A stretch of DNA of 37,910 bases from Ga0077527 sp049433545 (lineage in GTDB: Bacteria; Pseudomonadota; Gammaproteobacteria; Burkholderiales; SG8-41). The notes below the pieces were generated by a model. That model did no database searches. It saw only the letters and a list, made by a program, of their open reading frames with translations, and was not told the DNA's origin. Every line of letters begins with the position of its first letter. The first letter of the stretch is position 1. Location: positions 1-37,910 of the forward strand of contig JBMTEY010000008.1 of assembly GCA_049433545.1 (NCBI GenBank). The letters run 5' to 3'. The translations under genes and the position numbers were made by a program. Below, in pieces: positions 1 to 8,124 of this stretch.

Positions 1-94
1 AATAGGTGAAGCCGATGCCGCGGTTCTCCAGCTGCTTCTCGACGGTGCCGAGAAACTCCGAGTAGCTGTGCTGGACCGCGATGAAGCGTTTCAT
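1..94 (-). CDS. Partial N-terminus of a probable class I glutamine amidotransferase
   Basis: Only the first 31 codons lie in the window; the gene runs off its left edge. The visible peptide begins MKRFIAVQHSYSEFLGTVE and continues to a GIGFTY segment. A beta strand ending in a V-Q-H motif, followed by an S-E-F-L-G-T helix, resembles the start of stand-alone GMP-synthase-like glutamine amidotransferases, which often open with a VQH/G-x-L/I-x-x-x-L pattern. The catalytic Cys, His and Glu would lie outside the window, so the assignment rests on the N-terminus alone. The ATG overlaps the stop of the upstream LysR gene in an ATGA (91-94), so the two are probably co-transcribed and translationally coupled. 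Confidence 0.45.
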   Translation of the reverse strand, partial: MKRFIAVQHSYSEFLGTVEKQLENRGIGFTY

Positions 95-999
95 TGCGCG
101 GCGGCCATTTCCTTCATGCGTCCGATTGCGAACTCGACAAAAGTCGCCTGCAGGCGCGAGCGGAAACGGTCCTTGGGCGTCACTACCGACAGGCTGCGGA
201 TCAGCGGCGGATCCAGCGGCACGGCGACCAGCACGCCCAGCTTCAGTTCCTTGACCACCGTCGCCCGCGACAGGATGGACACGCCCAGCCCGGTCTCGAC
301 CACGCCCTTGATGGCTTCGGGGCTGCCCAGCTCCATGACCACGTTGATCGCATCCGGCGCGATATTGTTCTTCTGGAAATAGTGATCGGAAAATTCACGC
401 GTGCCCGATCCGGTTTCGCGGCTGATGAAGGGTTCGCCCGCGACCACGGCCGCCGACACCTTCTTTGCCTTTGCCAGCTTGTAGTCCGGGCTGCAGATCA
501 TCACCAGCACGTCCTCGCAGCAGACTTCGGTCTGCACGCCCGGCAGGTGCGAAGGCGATTCGATCAGCCCGACGTCGAGCGCGTGCTCGGCGACGCGCGT
601 CTCTATGGTTTCCGAGTTGGCCACCGTCATGTGTGCGCGCACATGCGGATGCAGCGCCTTGAACTCGCCGAGGATCTGCGGCAGGTAGAACTCGGCGATG
701 GTGGTGCTGGCGCCGAGCAGCAGCGGACCGCTGATCGCGCCGGTCAGTTCGCCGACGCGGGTTTCCAGTTCCTCGGACAGCGCCAGGATTTTATCGGCAT
801 AACCGAGCACCAATTCCCCGGCGGGCGTCAGTGCAATCCAGCCATGGCTGCGCTCGAACAGGCGCACGTTGAGGTGCTCTTCGAGCTGCTTGATCTGGAA
901 AGTCACCGCGGGCTGGGTCATGAACAACTGCTCGGCAGCCTTGGTGAACGACAACTGCCGGGCAACGGCATGAAAAACCTGGAGGCGGCGGTCGGCCAT
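91..999 (-). CDS. LysR-family transcriptional regulator
   Basis: A 302-aa protein when started at MADRRLQVFHAVARQ (ATG at 997-999). An upstream in-frame start at 1080 would add 27 residues before the helix-turn-helix and is less likely, because LysR proteins usually begin within a few residues of this first helix. Residues about 3-62 form the winged HTH (SFTKAAEQLFMTQPAVTFQI is typical). Residues about 90-295 form the periplasmic-binding-protein-like effector domain. The overall look is of the CbbR/YeiE/CysB type that senses small metabolites; the effector cannot be read from sequence. The gene overlaps the downstream amidotransferase-like gene by 4 nt and lies divergent from the membrane protein at 1119, so it may control either or both. 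Confidence 0.9.
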   Translation of the reverse strand: MADRRLQVFHAVARQLSFTKAAEQLFMTQPAVTFQIKQLEEHLNVRLFERSHGWIALTPAGELVLGYADKILALSEELETRVGELTGAISGPLLLGASTTIAEFYLPQILGEFKALHPHVRAHMTVANSETIETRVAEHALDVGLIESPSHLPGVQTEVCCEDVLVMICSPDYKLAKAKKVSAAVVAGEPFISRETGSGTREFSDHYFQKNNIAPDAINVVMELGSPEAIKGVVETGLGVSILSRATVVKELKLGVLVAVPLDPPLIRSLSVVTPKDRFRSRLQATFVEFAIGRMKEMAAAQ

Positions 1000-1118
1000 G
1001 TCTGGAAACCAGTGATTTATTTGATCGGGAAGGCCGATACTACCCGTTAAGCCCGCGTCGAAAAAGCCGCGGCGCAGCACGCCGTGTTATCGTTCAGCGC
1101 GGGAAAATCGTTTCATCC

Positions 1119-1619
1119 ATGAACAGCAAATGGCGGCAACTCGATCTGGGCGGCGGCGGCCTGCAGGCGGCAAACCTGCGCCTTGCGCGCACCCTGCGCC
1201 GACGCTCCACGACCTGGCTGCTGTTGCTGCTGCTGTTTCCCGCCGGCGCGCACTGCTGGTACCTGCGCGAACGCCACATCGCGGCAGCCTACCCCGTCCT
1301 GTCACTGATCGCCGCAGTTGGCTGGTTCGGCGCCGTCCCCTGGGTCGCCCCGGCGGCGCTGGCCGGACTGGTTTTGCTGCTGCTGCGCGACGTGGTAACG
1401 CTGGAAGACCGCATCGTCGCCTGCAACAAGCGGCTGCGCATGGCAACTTACCTGTCGCAGGGCGCAACCGCCCCGCCGGGCTTCCGTGGACGCTATCCCG
1501 CAAACGGCGGCGCGGCAGGCACAGCGGGCGGACAACGCATCCCCACCCTCGCGGAACAGGAAGCATTGCTGCACGAAATCGCCGCCCGCAAGGGCGGAAA
1601 AGGCGAAAAACAGGGTTAA
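1119..1619 (+). CDS. Small membrane protein of unknown function
   Basis: A 166-aa protein I do not recognise. An Arg-rich N-terminal segment (residues about 20-30) precedes a first hydrophobic helix (WLLLLLLFPAGAHCW, about 33-48). Two further hydrophobic stretches follow at about 58-75 and 76-90, then a charged region (RDVVTLEDRIVACNKRLR) and a Gly/Ala-rich soluble tail ending KGGKGEKQG. This fits a cytoplasmic-membrane protein with two or three transmembrane helices and a cytoplasmic tail. It is divergent from the LysR gene, about 120 bp away, and precedes the UPF0104 membrane protein by about 100 bp. No strong Shine-Dalgarno precedes the ATG, but no better in-frame start exists and the hydrophobic pattern supports real coding sequence. 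Confidence 0.6.
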   Translation: MNSKWRQLDLGGGGLQAANLRLARTLRRRSTTWLLLLLLFPAGAHCWYLRERHIAAAYPVLSLIAAVGWFGAVPWVAPAALAGLVLLLLRDVVTLEDRIVACNKRLRMATYLSQGATAPPGFRGRYPANGGAAGTAGGQRIPTLAEQEALLHEIAARKGGKGEKQG

Positions 1620-1633
1620 ATTCGCAACAACTG

Positions 1634-1642
1634 TGTTATAAA
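1634..1642 (+). promoter_or_regulatory. Extended -10 promoter candidate for the UPF0104 membrane protein
   Basis: TGTTATAAA at 1634-1642 matches the extended -10 form (TG, one base, then TATAAA). No convincing -35 lies 17 bp upstream, which extended -10 promoters can tolerate. It would give a leader of roughly 70 nt before the ATG at 1722. Confidence 0.35.
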
Positions 1643-1721
1643 GCCGCGGTTCCGAGCACCACCTGCAACGACGCCTTTTTCCCTTAGATCCCATTCAGCC
1701 TTTACCAGTCCCGCTCCATTC

Positions 1722-2771
1722 ATGACGACGGCCACTCCCCATCGCCACTGGTTCAAGCTGTTCAAGAAAACGGCCTGGCTGGTCGGTGTCGGCGCCGTCC
1801 TCGCCTGGTCGGTATGGCTGCTGTACTCGAAACTGCTGGCTGAAGTATCCACCGATCCCGCAGCCAAGGCGCTGATAGACGCCGGCGGACTGTGGACCGA
1901 CATCACGGTCATCGTCCGCTCCATCAGCGGCAGCCTTGCACAGGTATCCCTGAAAGCCTATCTGCTGGCGGGATTTTCGGCGATGGCGGCCTATGTCGCA
2001 CTGGCCTGGTATGACCGCATCGCACTGATCTACCTGCGGCGCGAGAAGGAAATTTCCTGGCTGTACATCGCGGTTTGCTCCTTCGTGACCTATGCACTGG
2101 GCCACAACCTCGGCGCCTCGGTGTTCTCGGGCGGCCTGGTGCGGCTGCGCGCCTATACCGCCAAGGGACTGACGGCGACCGAGGTGGCCATTCTGGTCAC
2201 GCTGTGCTCCTTCACCTTCGCCTACGGCACCCTGATACTGACCGGGTTCGTGTTCGTGGTCGAACCCGAAATCGTCCAGCCGCTGGCTGAAGTCATACCC
2301 GTACTCGCGCTGCCGCCCACCCTGGTGCGGACCATAGGCTTCGCGCTGTTGCTGCTGTGCGCACTCTACGTACTCGGCTCCTGGCTGCACTTCAAGCCAG
2401 TGCACTGGCGTGCGCTGCACATCGTCTACCCCCGACTGCCCATCGTCGGCCGCCAGTTGCTGGCGGCGCCTCTGGAAATCATCGCAGCCGCCGGGATCAT
2501 CCATTTCGCCCTGCCCGAAGCGGGCCACCCCGGTTTCCTGATCGTACTTGGCGCCTTCGTGCTGTCTTTCTCTGCCGGACTGCTGTCGCAGACGCCGGGC
2601 GGCATCGGCGTCATGGAAGCCGTATTCCTCGCACTGATGAGCACTGTTTCACCATCGGACGTGGTCGCCGCACTGCTGATCTGGCGCCTGATGTACCTGC
2701 TGATCCCGCTCGCACTGTCGCTGCCGGTGGTGGTGGCATTCGAACGCTCCCAGTTGCGCCGCAGCCACTGA
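1722..2771 (+). CDS. UPF0104 / lysylphosphatidylglycerol synthase transmembrane-domain protein (YbhN-like)
   Basis: A 349-aa polytopic membrane protein with about eight hydrophobic helices. It carries hallmarks of the LPG_synthase_TM/UPF0104 family: GHNLGASVFSGGLVRLRAY around residues 127-145 and SQTPGGIGVMEAVFLAL near residues 289-305. It has only the flippase-like transmembrane part and no C-terminal aminoacyl-transfer (MprF) domain, so it should not by itself make lysyl-phosphatidylglycerol. Members are usually annotated as putative lipid or glycan-lipid translocators, and the substrate is unknown. It ends just before a strong terminator at 2789-2818 and has an extended -10 box about 80 bp upstream. 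Confidence 0.85.
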   Translation: MTTATPHRHWFKLFKKTAWLVGVGAVLAWSVWLLYSKLLAEVSTDPAAKALIDAGGLWTDITVIVRSISGSLAQVSLKAYLLAGFSAMAAYVALAWYDRIALIYLRREKEISWLYIAVCSFVTYALGHNLGASVFSGGLVRLRAYTAKGLTATEVAILVTLCSFTFAYGTLILTGFVFVVEPEIVQPLAEVIPVLALPPTLVRTIGFALLLLCALYVLGSWLHFKPVHWRALHIVYPRLPIVGRQLLAAPLEIIAAAGIIHFALPEAGHPGFLIVLGAFVLSFSAGLLSQTPGGIGVMEAVFLALMSTVSPSDVVAALLIWRLMYLLIPLALSLPVVVAFERSQLRRSH

Positions 2772-2788
2772 CCCCGCTCCGGACCATG

Positions 2789-2818
2789 AAAAAGGCCGCC
2801 CGGAGGGCGGCCTTTTTT
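2789..2818. terminator. Bidirectional intrinsic terminator between convergent genes
   Basis: Perfect 8-bp GC stem GGCCGCCC (2794-2801) / GGGCGGCC (2805-2812) with a 3-nt loop, preceded by five A and followed by six T. It therefore works as a Rho-independent terminator on both strands. It closes the plus-strand UPF0104 gene and the minus-strand operon ending at 2836. Confidence 0.92.
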
Positions 2819-2835
2819 ACGTCGACTGCGGACTG

Positions 2836-3336
2836 CTACACCGCCTCGTATTTGAAACGCTTGACCTTCGCCATGTTGGTGCCTTCAATGCGGATCAGGC
2901 TGGTCGGGCCCGTGCGCTTCGGCGAATGCAGGTCGCCTTCGTTGTAGACATGGGCGATGCCCGGCGTCAGCTTGTAGGAGCGCGTGACCTTGACCTTGCC
3001 CGGCTTGTCGGCGCTGGCCGGTTCAAGCAGCTGGTAGTCGCGCATTTCGGTTTCGCCGCGCGCCTGCCCGTAGATCGCCCAGGAATGCGCGTGATCATGC
3101 GGACCACTGGTCTTGGCGTCGGTGTAGTCGTGCGCAAGGATGCAGAAGCCGAACTCCGGATCCTCGTAAAGGATCTTGCGCTCGCCGACGCTGGGGTCGA
3201 CGTGTTTGTCGATAAAAGCCTTGTCCTTCAGCACTTCCTGCAGCAGGGACGCCACCTTCTTGCGGCCGGCCGGACCCGGCTCGGCCTTGATGGCATCGTG
3301 GCACTGTGCAGCAAATTGTTCCAGCGTGTGACCCAT
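2836..3336 (-). CDS. Cupin-like (double-stranded beta-helix) predicted metal-dependent protein
   Basis: A 166-aa protein started at MGHTLEQFAAQ, which has a good Shine-Dalgarno (GAGAGGAG) upstream; a longer frame to 3384 lacks one. The GPHDHAHSWAIYGQARGETE stretch (residues about 78-97) and a later TPGIAHVYNEGDLHSP (about 124-139) match the two histidine motifs of the small double-stranded beta-helix family related to cysteine dioxygenases. Likely metal ligands are H80, H82 (or H84), E97 and H129 or H137. The substrate is unknown. It is the last gene of the minus-strand MoxR/VWA operon but has its own 130-bp upstream gap with an FNR-like box, so it may also be transcribed separately. It ends at the terminator at 2789-2818. 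Confidence 0.72.
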   Translation of the reverse strand: MGHTLEQFAAQCHDAIKAEPGPAGRKKVASLLQEVLKDKAFIDKHVDPSVGERKILYEDPEFGFCILAHDYTDAKTSGPHDHAHSWAIYGQARGETEMRDYQLLEPASADKPGKVKVTRSYKLTPGIAHVYNEGDLHSPKRTGPTSLIRIEGTNMAKVKRFKYEAV

Positions 3337-3411
3337 GCGGATTCTCCTCTCAGATTCGGAACTGGCGCCGCCATTGTGCCGCAATGGCGCACGACCTGGA
3401 AAGCAGTGATA

Positions 3412-3425
3412 TTGATCCCCGTCAA
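3412..3425. promoter_or_regulatory. FNR/ANR-like binding site upstream of the cupin-like gene
   Basis: TTGATCCCCGTCAA matches the FNR consensus (TTGAT, four bases, ATCAA) at nine of ten positions; read on the gene's strand it is TTGAC-GGGG-ATCAA. Its centre is about 82 bp upstream of the ATG at 3336. No good -10 sits exactly at the class II spacing. A CACAAT at 3373-3378 (minus strand) would put the site near -52. Oxygen-responsive control is an inference. Confidence 0.5.
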
Positions 3426-3466
3426 ACTTCAGTTAATCGTCCGTTTCGCATCGCGGACTGTCGCGC

Positions 3467-4618
3467 TCAGCCTTCGTCCCCGGCCCTGCGATACAGCCCG
3501 AGATAAACCTCCCGTGCCAGCGGCGGCTGCGCTGCAACCGCCAGCAGGTCGTCGAGATGCTGCGGGGCACTGATCCCGGCCAGACTTACGCCCAGGCCCG
3601 GCGTCGAACGGTTGAACTGCAGGGCGCGCTGCGCTTCGTTCAGCAGTTCCGGCATCGCCGACTGCAGTGCGCCGACGCCCGTTGCCGCCAGATGCCCCTT
3701 GGCCAGGCCGTGACTGCCCATCACGAATATCCGCAGCTGGTGCGCCGCCTGCAGCGTCGAGGCGACGTTGCCCTGCCCCGTGGCCTGGCTGAAGCGCGTG
3801 AAGCCTTCGTTCATCACTGCATTGAACGGAAGTTGCACGACACAGAAATGATGCCGCTCCTGCGCCTCGCGATGAACGATGCGCGCGGCGTTTTCCGCCA
3901 GCCCCAGCAGCGAGGCCAGCGACTGGAACAGCGCATGGTCGGTTTCGACGCGGAAACCGTCGAAGGTCGCAATGCCGTAACTGCGGATTTTCCCCTGGCG
4001 TACCGCCTGTTCGCAAACCGCAAACACAGACTGCAGCCTGCGGTTCAGCGCCTCCTTGCCGATGCGCGGGATATGCACCTCGGGCTGGTCGATGAGGAAA
4101 GCATCCAGGGTTTCCACTCCCAGCGCCGCCCGCAACTCGTCGATCTGCTGCCCGATGTAGCCGGGCGCCAGGCAATGCACGCCGCTAAGGTCGTCGCGGG
4201 TACCCAGCCCCCTGCGCGCGACCTGTTCCTCGAACCAGGCATCCAGATCCCCGGGCGGTCCGTCGTCAAAACGCAGGAATCCGCCCTTGCCCACGACATA
4301 GACCTGCTCGCGGGCGACGCCGGCGGCAAACGCCCGACGCAGGCCCTCGCCAGCGGTGCGCATCGATCGACCGTAGCGGTAATGCGCAGCAGTATCGACG
4401 ACGTTGATGCCGGATTGCAGCGCGCGGGCTATGACTGTCGCGTACGCCTCGTCGACTGCGTCGCTGGCCGCGCCGGGAAACGTGCCCACCCCCAGCGACG
4501 ACAGCTGCAGGTGTTCGTTCAGGAAATCGCTGTAGTGGCCGGGCGCGCAGCGGACGCCGGCGGTGCGCGCATATTCTGCGGTACCGGCGCGCGTCGCGCA
4601 GCCCGCAATCAGCGCCAT
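3467..4618 (-). CDS. Aldo/keto reductase family protein with an altered catalytic position
   Basis: A 383-aa TIM-barrel aldo/keto reductase-like protein. The barrel opens with LSSLGVGTFPG (about 40-50). NVVDTAAHYRYGRS (72-85) supplies the usual Asp (D75) and Tyr (Y80 or Y82), and VVGKGG supplies the Lys (K111). Where the family normally reads LHNPE, this protein reads LIDQPEVH, so the catalytic His is replaced by Asp (D177). It is about 50 residues longer than a typical AKR, with an extra N-terminal segment. Its start overlaps the stop of the VWA gene (TGATG, 4616-4620), so it is translationally coupled to the MoxR/VWA pair. Reduced or changed oxidoreductase activity is possible. Confidence 0.82.
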   Translation of the reverse strand: MALIAGCATRAGTAEYARTAGVRCAPGHYSDFLNEHLQLSSLGVGTFPGAASDAVDEAYATVIARALQSGINVVDTAAHYRYGRSMRTAGEGLRRAFAAGVAREQVYVVGKGGFLRFDDGPPGDLDAWFEEQVARRGLGTRDDLSGVHCLAPGYIGQQIDELRAALGVETLDAFLIDQPEVHIPRIGKEALNRRLQSVFAVCEQAVRQGKIRSYGIATFDGFRVETDHALFQSLASLLGLAENAARIVHREAQERHHFCVVQLPFNAVMNEGFTRFSQATGQGNVASTLQAAHQLRIFVMGSHGLAKGHLAATGVGALQSAMPELLNEAQRALQFNRSTPGLGVSLAGISAPQHLDDLLAVAAQPPLAREVYLGLYRRAGDEG

Positions 4619-7125
4619 CAGCGCCGCAGCCGCAGGTAGATTTCCGGCAGCTTGTTGGGCAGGCTGTTGATGTGGTCGAGCACCAGGTAATGCCCCGGAC
4701 CGAAGATCTGCGGCAGGTACTGGTTGGCCATGGTGTCGACGGTGATGCAGAACGGATGCACGCCCTTGGCCACTGCTTCCTTCACCGCCATGCGCGTGTC
4801 CTCGTGCAGGTAGCGCCTGTCGCCGCCGTCGTCGTAATCCTCCGGCCGTCCGTCGGAGAGCAGCAACAGCAGCCGGCGCCGGCTCTCGACGCCATCGAAA
4901 CTCGCGGTGGCGTGACGGATCGCCGCACCCATGCGCGTTGCCAGGCGCCCCGACATGCCGCCGATCTGGGCGCGGATGTCCTCAGACAGCAGCTCGTCGA
5001 AACCCTTCAGCTTGTAATAACTGACGTTGTCACGGTACTTTGAGCAGAAACCGGCGATCGAATAGGCGTCGCCGACCTCCTCCATGCTCTCGGCAAACAG
5101 CAGCACGCCGGCGCGCACGCGGTCGACCAGGCGGCCGCCGCCTTCAGGCAAATGCTGCATGATCGAGGTCGACATGTCAGCGAGCAGCGTCACCGCCACT
5201 TCGCGCTGGCGGATTTCGCGGCGCTTGTAGATGTTGGGCCGCGGCGAGCGCCCGGCGCGCTTTTCGGCGACGTAGGTCACCACGGCATTCAGGTCCATGT
5301 CGTCGCCGTCGAGCTGCTGCGTCAGGGGTGCTGCACGTGTGGGCTTCTGCGACTGGATCGCCTTCTTCAGCCGCTTCAGCGCATTGGCGTACTGCTTCAT
5401 CAGACGATTGGTCTCGCCCATGTTCGATTCGGCGAGACGTTTTTCCTGCACCCAGCTCCAGTTACGCTTGTAGCGCGACTCACGGTAATCCCACTCCGGG
5501 TACGGGATGCCCTTGTCGCTGCTGCCCTGGTTGGGCGCGTCCTTGTCGCTCTGTCCGGAAGCGCGCGCCGACTGGCCCGACGAATCGCCGTAGCTGGGCA
5601 TCTCCTTCTGCTCGCCGTCCTCGCGTTCATCTCCCGACTCGGCATTCTGCGGCTGCTCGGACTGCTCTTCGCCGTCTTCCTGGGGCTGGCTCTGCTGGTC
5701 GGCGCCGGCCTGGGTCTGCTGTTCGCTGTCGTCCTTTTCCTGCGGATGCGCCATGCGCGTCGCGTTCGGGCTGCGCCCCGGCAGGTATGCGGCATGAAAG
5801 GACTCAAGATCCTCGACCTGCGGCAGCGTGCTGCCGGTATACAGCTTCATCGCCGCGCGCCAGGCATCGGCCACCGTCGCACGCGGCTCGAACAGCGGCG
5901 CGAAGCGCGGATCGGCAGTTCCACCCTTGCAGTACGCCAGCGCGTTCTCCACGCTTTCCAGCGCAAGGTCGAAATAGGGCTGCGTTCCGGGATGGCTGCG
6001 GATCAACTCATGCGCGGTACGCAGCATGCGCCGCAGGTAGTTCGGCACGTCGCGCTGCACCCTGAAATCGACGCGCAGGTCCTCGCAGATATCAAAGATT
6101 AACTGGAACCGCAGCGCATCGTCGCCGAAGCGCATGAACAGCGGCGCCCACGACACCGCGCCGGTCGCCGGAAAATCCACCTGCGCCTCGGCGAACATTT
6201 CCTGCATCGCCTCGCGGTCGAAGGTGCGGTAGCGCATGTGCGCAGCGGTGTGCAGTACGGCGAGTATCGCTTCCTCGCGATCTGCCATCACCGCCGGGAA
6301 ATAGATACTGCGGCCGTCGGTTTCGATGAACGGCCGACCCTGCTCCGGCGACCAGGTGCTTTCTTTCAGGTCGAAGGCGCCGCCGAACCAGACGTCGAGC
6401 AGCATCGCCAGCAGCCGGTTGCGGTCGGTCAGCCGGTAACCCGGCAGGTGTTCCAGCAGCAGCGACAGGCTTTCCTCGGACTCCAGCCGGAAATAGGCTT
6501 CGCCGCGCGCCCGTCCCGCCTGCATGATGTCGGCGCCGCGCGACGCCCACGGCAGGATTGCCTGTGCGCCGAGCAGGTTGCGCACGCGGATCGCCCCCGG
6601 CAGGTAGGTCGACAGCATCAGCTTGCGCGACTCGAACAGTTCGTCGGCCGGCACCGCCAGTTGTTCGATGGCGGTGATGCCGCCGTGGCGTCCCGCGAGT
6701 TCCAGCACCGGCGTCGAGAAGTAGGCCGCGCCGCTTTCGATCTGGCGCGCGCACCAGCAGAAACCGATGTCGACCCAGCGCTGCTCCCCGGCATGGCCCA
6801 GCGAACCGTAGGCGCGCGCAACATTGGCCATGAAACCTTCCAGCGCCCGCCACGACGCGCGCCACTGCATGAACGCCAGCGCCTGCTGCGTCCATGGCAT
6901 CACGGTTTCGGAAACCTGCTCGGCCTCGAGGCTGCCGCGGATGAAAGCCTTGCCGGCATCGCGCTCGAAACTGAACAGCGCGGAACAGGCCCCCAGCCAC
7001 TGCAGCGCGACCTTCTCGCCGTGCGGCAGGATCGCCGGCAGCACCGCTTCGACTTCGCGGTGGGCGACGACGCTCAGGTCCTTCAGTTCAGTGAGCGCTT
7101 TGTCAATGGCGGGGGTGGAGGTCAT
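4618..7125 (-). CDS. VWA-domain protein of the CbbO/NorD type
   Basis: An 835-aa cytoplasmic protein. Residues 1 to about 455 are alpha-helical. Residues about 460-545 form a very acidic, Gln/Ser-rich linker. The C-terminus from about 640 is a von Willebrand A domain. Its metal-ion-dependent adhesion site is visible as ADMSTS (D650, S652, S654) with LLSDGRPEDYDD near 756-766. Length, linker and C-terminal VWA match CbbO/NorD proteins, which pair with a MoxR-class AAA+ ATPase and help insert metals into, or remodel, target enzymes such as RubisCO or nitric oxide reductase. The partner ATPase lies upstream, 121 bp away. No target of either classical type is in the window, so CbbO or NorD would be misleading as a gene name. 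Confidence 0.9.
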   Translation of the reverse strand: MTSTPAIDKALTELKDLSVVAHREVEAVLPAILPHGEKVALQWLGACSALFSFERDAGKAFIRGSLEAEQVSETVMPWTQQALAFMQWRASWRALEGFMANVARAYGSLGHAGEQRWVDIGFCWCARQIESGAAYFSTPVLELAGRHGGITAIEQLAVPADELFESRKLMLSTYLPGAIRVRNLLGAQAILPWASRGADIMQAGRARGEAYFRLESEESLSLLLEHLPGYRLTDRNRLLAMLLDVWFGGAFDLKESTWSPEQGRPFIETDGRSIYFPAVMADREEAILAVLHTAAHMRYRTFDREAMQEMFAEAQVDFPATGAVSWAPLFMRFGDDALRFQLIFDICEDLRVDFRVQRDVPNYLRRMLRTAHELIRSHPGTQPYFDLALESVENALAYCKGGTADPRFAPLFEPRATVADAWRAAMKLYTGSTLPQVEDLESFHAAYLPGRSPNATRMAHPQEKDDSEQQTQAGADQQSQPQEDGEEQSEQPQNAESGDEREDGEQKEMPSYGDSSGQSARASGQSDKDAPNQGSSDKGIPYPEWDYRESRYKRNWSWVQEKRLAESNMGETNRLMKQYANALKRLKKAIQSQKPTRAAPLTQQLDGDDMDLNAVVTYVAEKRAGRSPRPNIYKRREIRQREVAVTLLADMSTSIMQHLPEGGGRLVDRVRAGVLLFAESMEEVGDAYSIAGFCSKYRDNVSYYKLKGFDELLSEDIRAQIGGMSGRLATRMGAAIRHATASFDGVESRRRLLLLLSDGRPEDYDDGGDRRYLHEDTRMAVKEAVAKGVHPFCITVDTMANQYLPQIFGPGHYLVLDHINSLPNKLPEIYLRLRR

Positions 7126-7246
7126 GAATTCAAAAAGGCGTGGCTGGTGGCTCGTGGCTGGAAACCGCCATCAGAAGACCGATGGCCGGAGAAACCCTGC
7201 GGGCACGCGACGCCGCGCACCGGACGCGCGGTAGCTGATCCGGCGG
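7126..7246. other. Intergenic gap with GTGGCTGG low-complexity tract
   Basis: A 121-bp spacer inside the operon with no coding potential and no clear terminator. It contains overlapping copies of GTGGCTGG (about 7140-7162), resembling a GGTGGCTGG tract on the minus strand at about 24408-24428. Confidence 0.35.
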
Positions 7247-8092
7247 TCAGGCGAAGTGTGCGTTGACGATCTCCATCAACGCATCCGACAGCTCGATGTC
7301 ATCGGTGATCGGATTGACCATCGCCACCTGGCAGGCTGCCACCGGATCAAGACCGGCGATCATCATGCTGGCGGCATAGACCAGCGCACGCGTCGAAGTC
7401 GATTCCTCGAGTCCGTGATCCTTCAGCAGCCGCGCCTTGCGGCCTATCGCCACCAGCTGCTGCGCGATCTCCGGCTTGGTGCCCGGCACTTCCTTCAGCA
7501 GGATCTTGCGTTCGACCTCTTCCGCCGGAAAATCGAAATTGATGGCGATGAAGCGCTGCTTGGTCGACGGCTTCAGATCCTTCAGCACGGTCTGGTAGCC
7601 GGGGTTGTAGGAAATCACCAGCATGAAATCCTCGTGCGCGTCGATCTCCTGGCCCTTTTTCTCGATGGTCAGCTTGCGCCGGTGGTCGGTCAGCGAGTGG
7701 ATCACCACGGTCGAGTCGGTGCGCGCCTCGACGATCTCGTCGAGGTAGCAGATCGCCCCGGCCTTCACCGCGCGCGTCAGCGGACCGTCGTGCCAGATGG
7801 TCTCCGAACCTTCGAGCAGGAAACGGCCGACGAGGTCGGAACTGGTCAGGTCCTCGTGGCAGGACACCGTCACCAGCGGGCGCTTCAGCTGGAACGCCAT
7901 GAATTCGAGGAAACGCGTCTTGCCGCAGCCGGTCGGGCCTTTCAGCATCACCGGCAGGCGGCGCTTGTAGGCGGCCTCGAATATCGCCACCTCGTTGCCC
8001 TGCGGCTCGTAATACGGCGCCTGGTCGCCCACCTGCGGCATCTGCACGATGTCATGTTCGACGCCGCGTACGCGGCTGCTTGCTGTCTTCAT
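7247..8092 (-). CDS. MoxR-class AAA+ ATPase of the CbbQ/NirQ/NorQ/GpvN family
   Basis: A 281-aa AAA+ ATPase. Walker A is GPTGCGKT (52-59) and Walker B is CYLDEI (D118, E119). VSYNPGYQ-type sensor 1 residues (ISYNPGYQ) appear later, as does the family block VSCHEDLTSSDLVGRFL (76-92). These proteins form hexamers that use ATP with a VWA partner to activate metalloenzymes. The partner gene follows at 7125. The ATG at 8092 has a GGAG Shine-Dalgarno about 10 nt upstream. The gene lies 32 bp downstream of the 144-aa unknown gene in the same operon. Which enzyme it serves cannot be told from this window. Confidence 0.93.
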   Translation of the reverse strand: MKTASSRVRGVEHDIVQMPQVGDQAPYYEPQGNEVAIFEAAYKRRLPVMLKGPTGCGKTRFLEFMAFQLKRPLVTVSCHEDLTSSDLVGRFLLEGSETIWHDGPLTRAVKAGAICYLDEIVEARTDSTVVIHSLTDHRRKLTIEKKGQEIDAHEDFMLVISYNPGYQTVLKDLKPSTKQRFIAINFDFPAEEVERKILLKEVPGTKPEIAQQLVAIGRKARLLKDHGLEESTSTRALVYAASMMIAGLDPVAACQVAMVNPITDDIELSDALMEIVNAHFA

Positions 8093-8124
8093 CTATGCTC
8101 CAAAGTCAAAATCACGGCAGCCGG

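Noticed and set aside
1000..1118. LysR operator (T-N11-A) between divergent genes
   Set aside because: No symmetric T-N11-A pair of good quality could be found by eye.
4618..8092. Calling the VWA/ATPase pair cbbO/cbbQ or norD/norQ
   Set aside because: The fold is right, but neither RubisCO nor nitric oxide reductase genes are present, so the gene names would assert a function not shown here.
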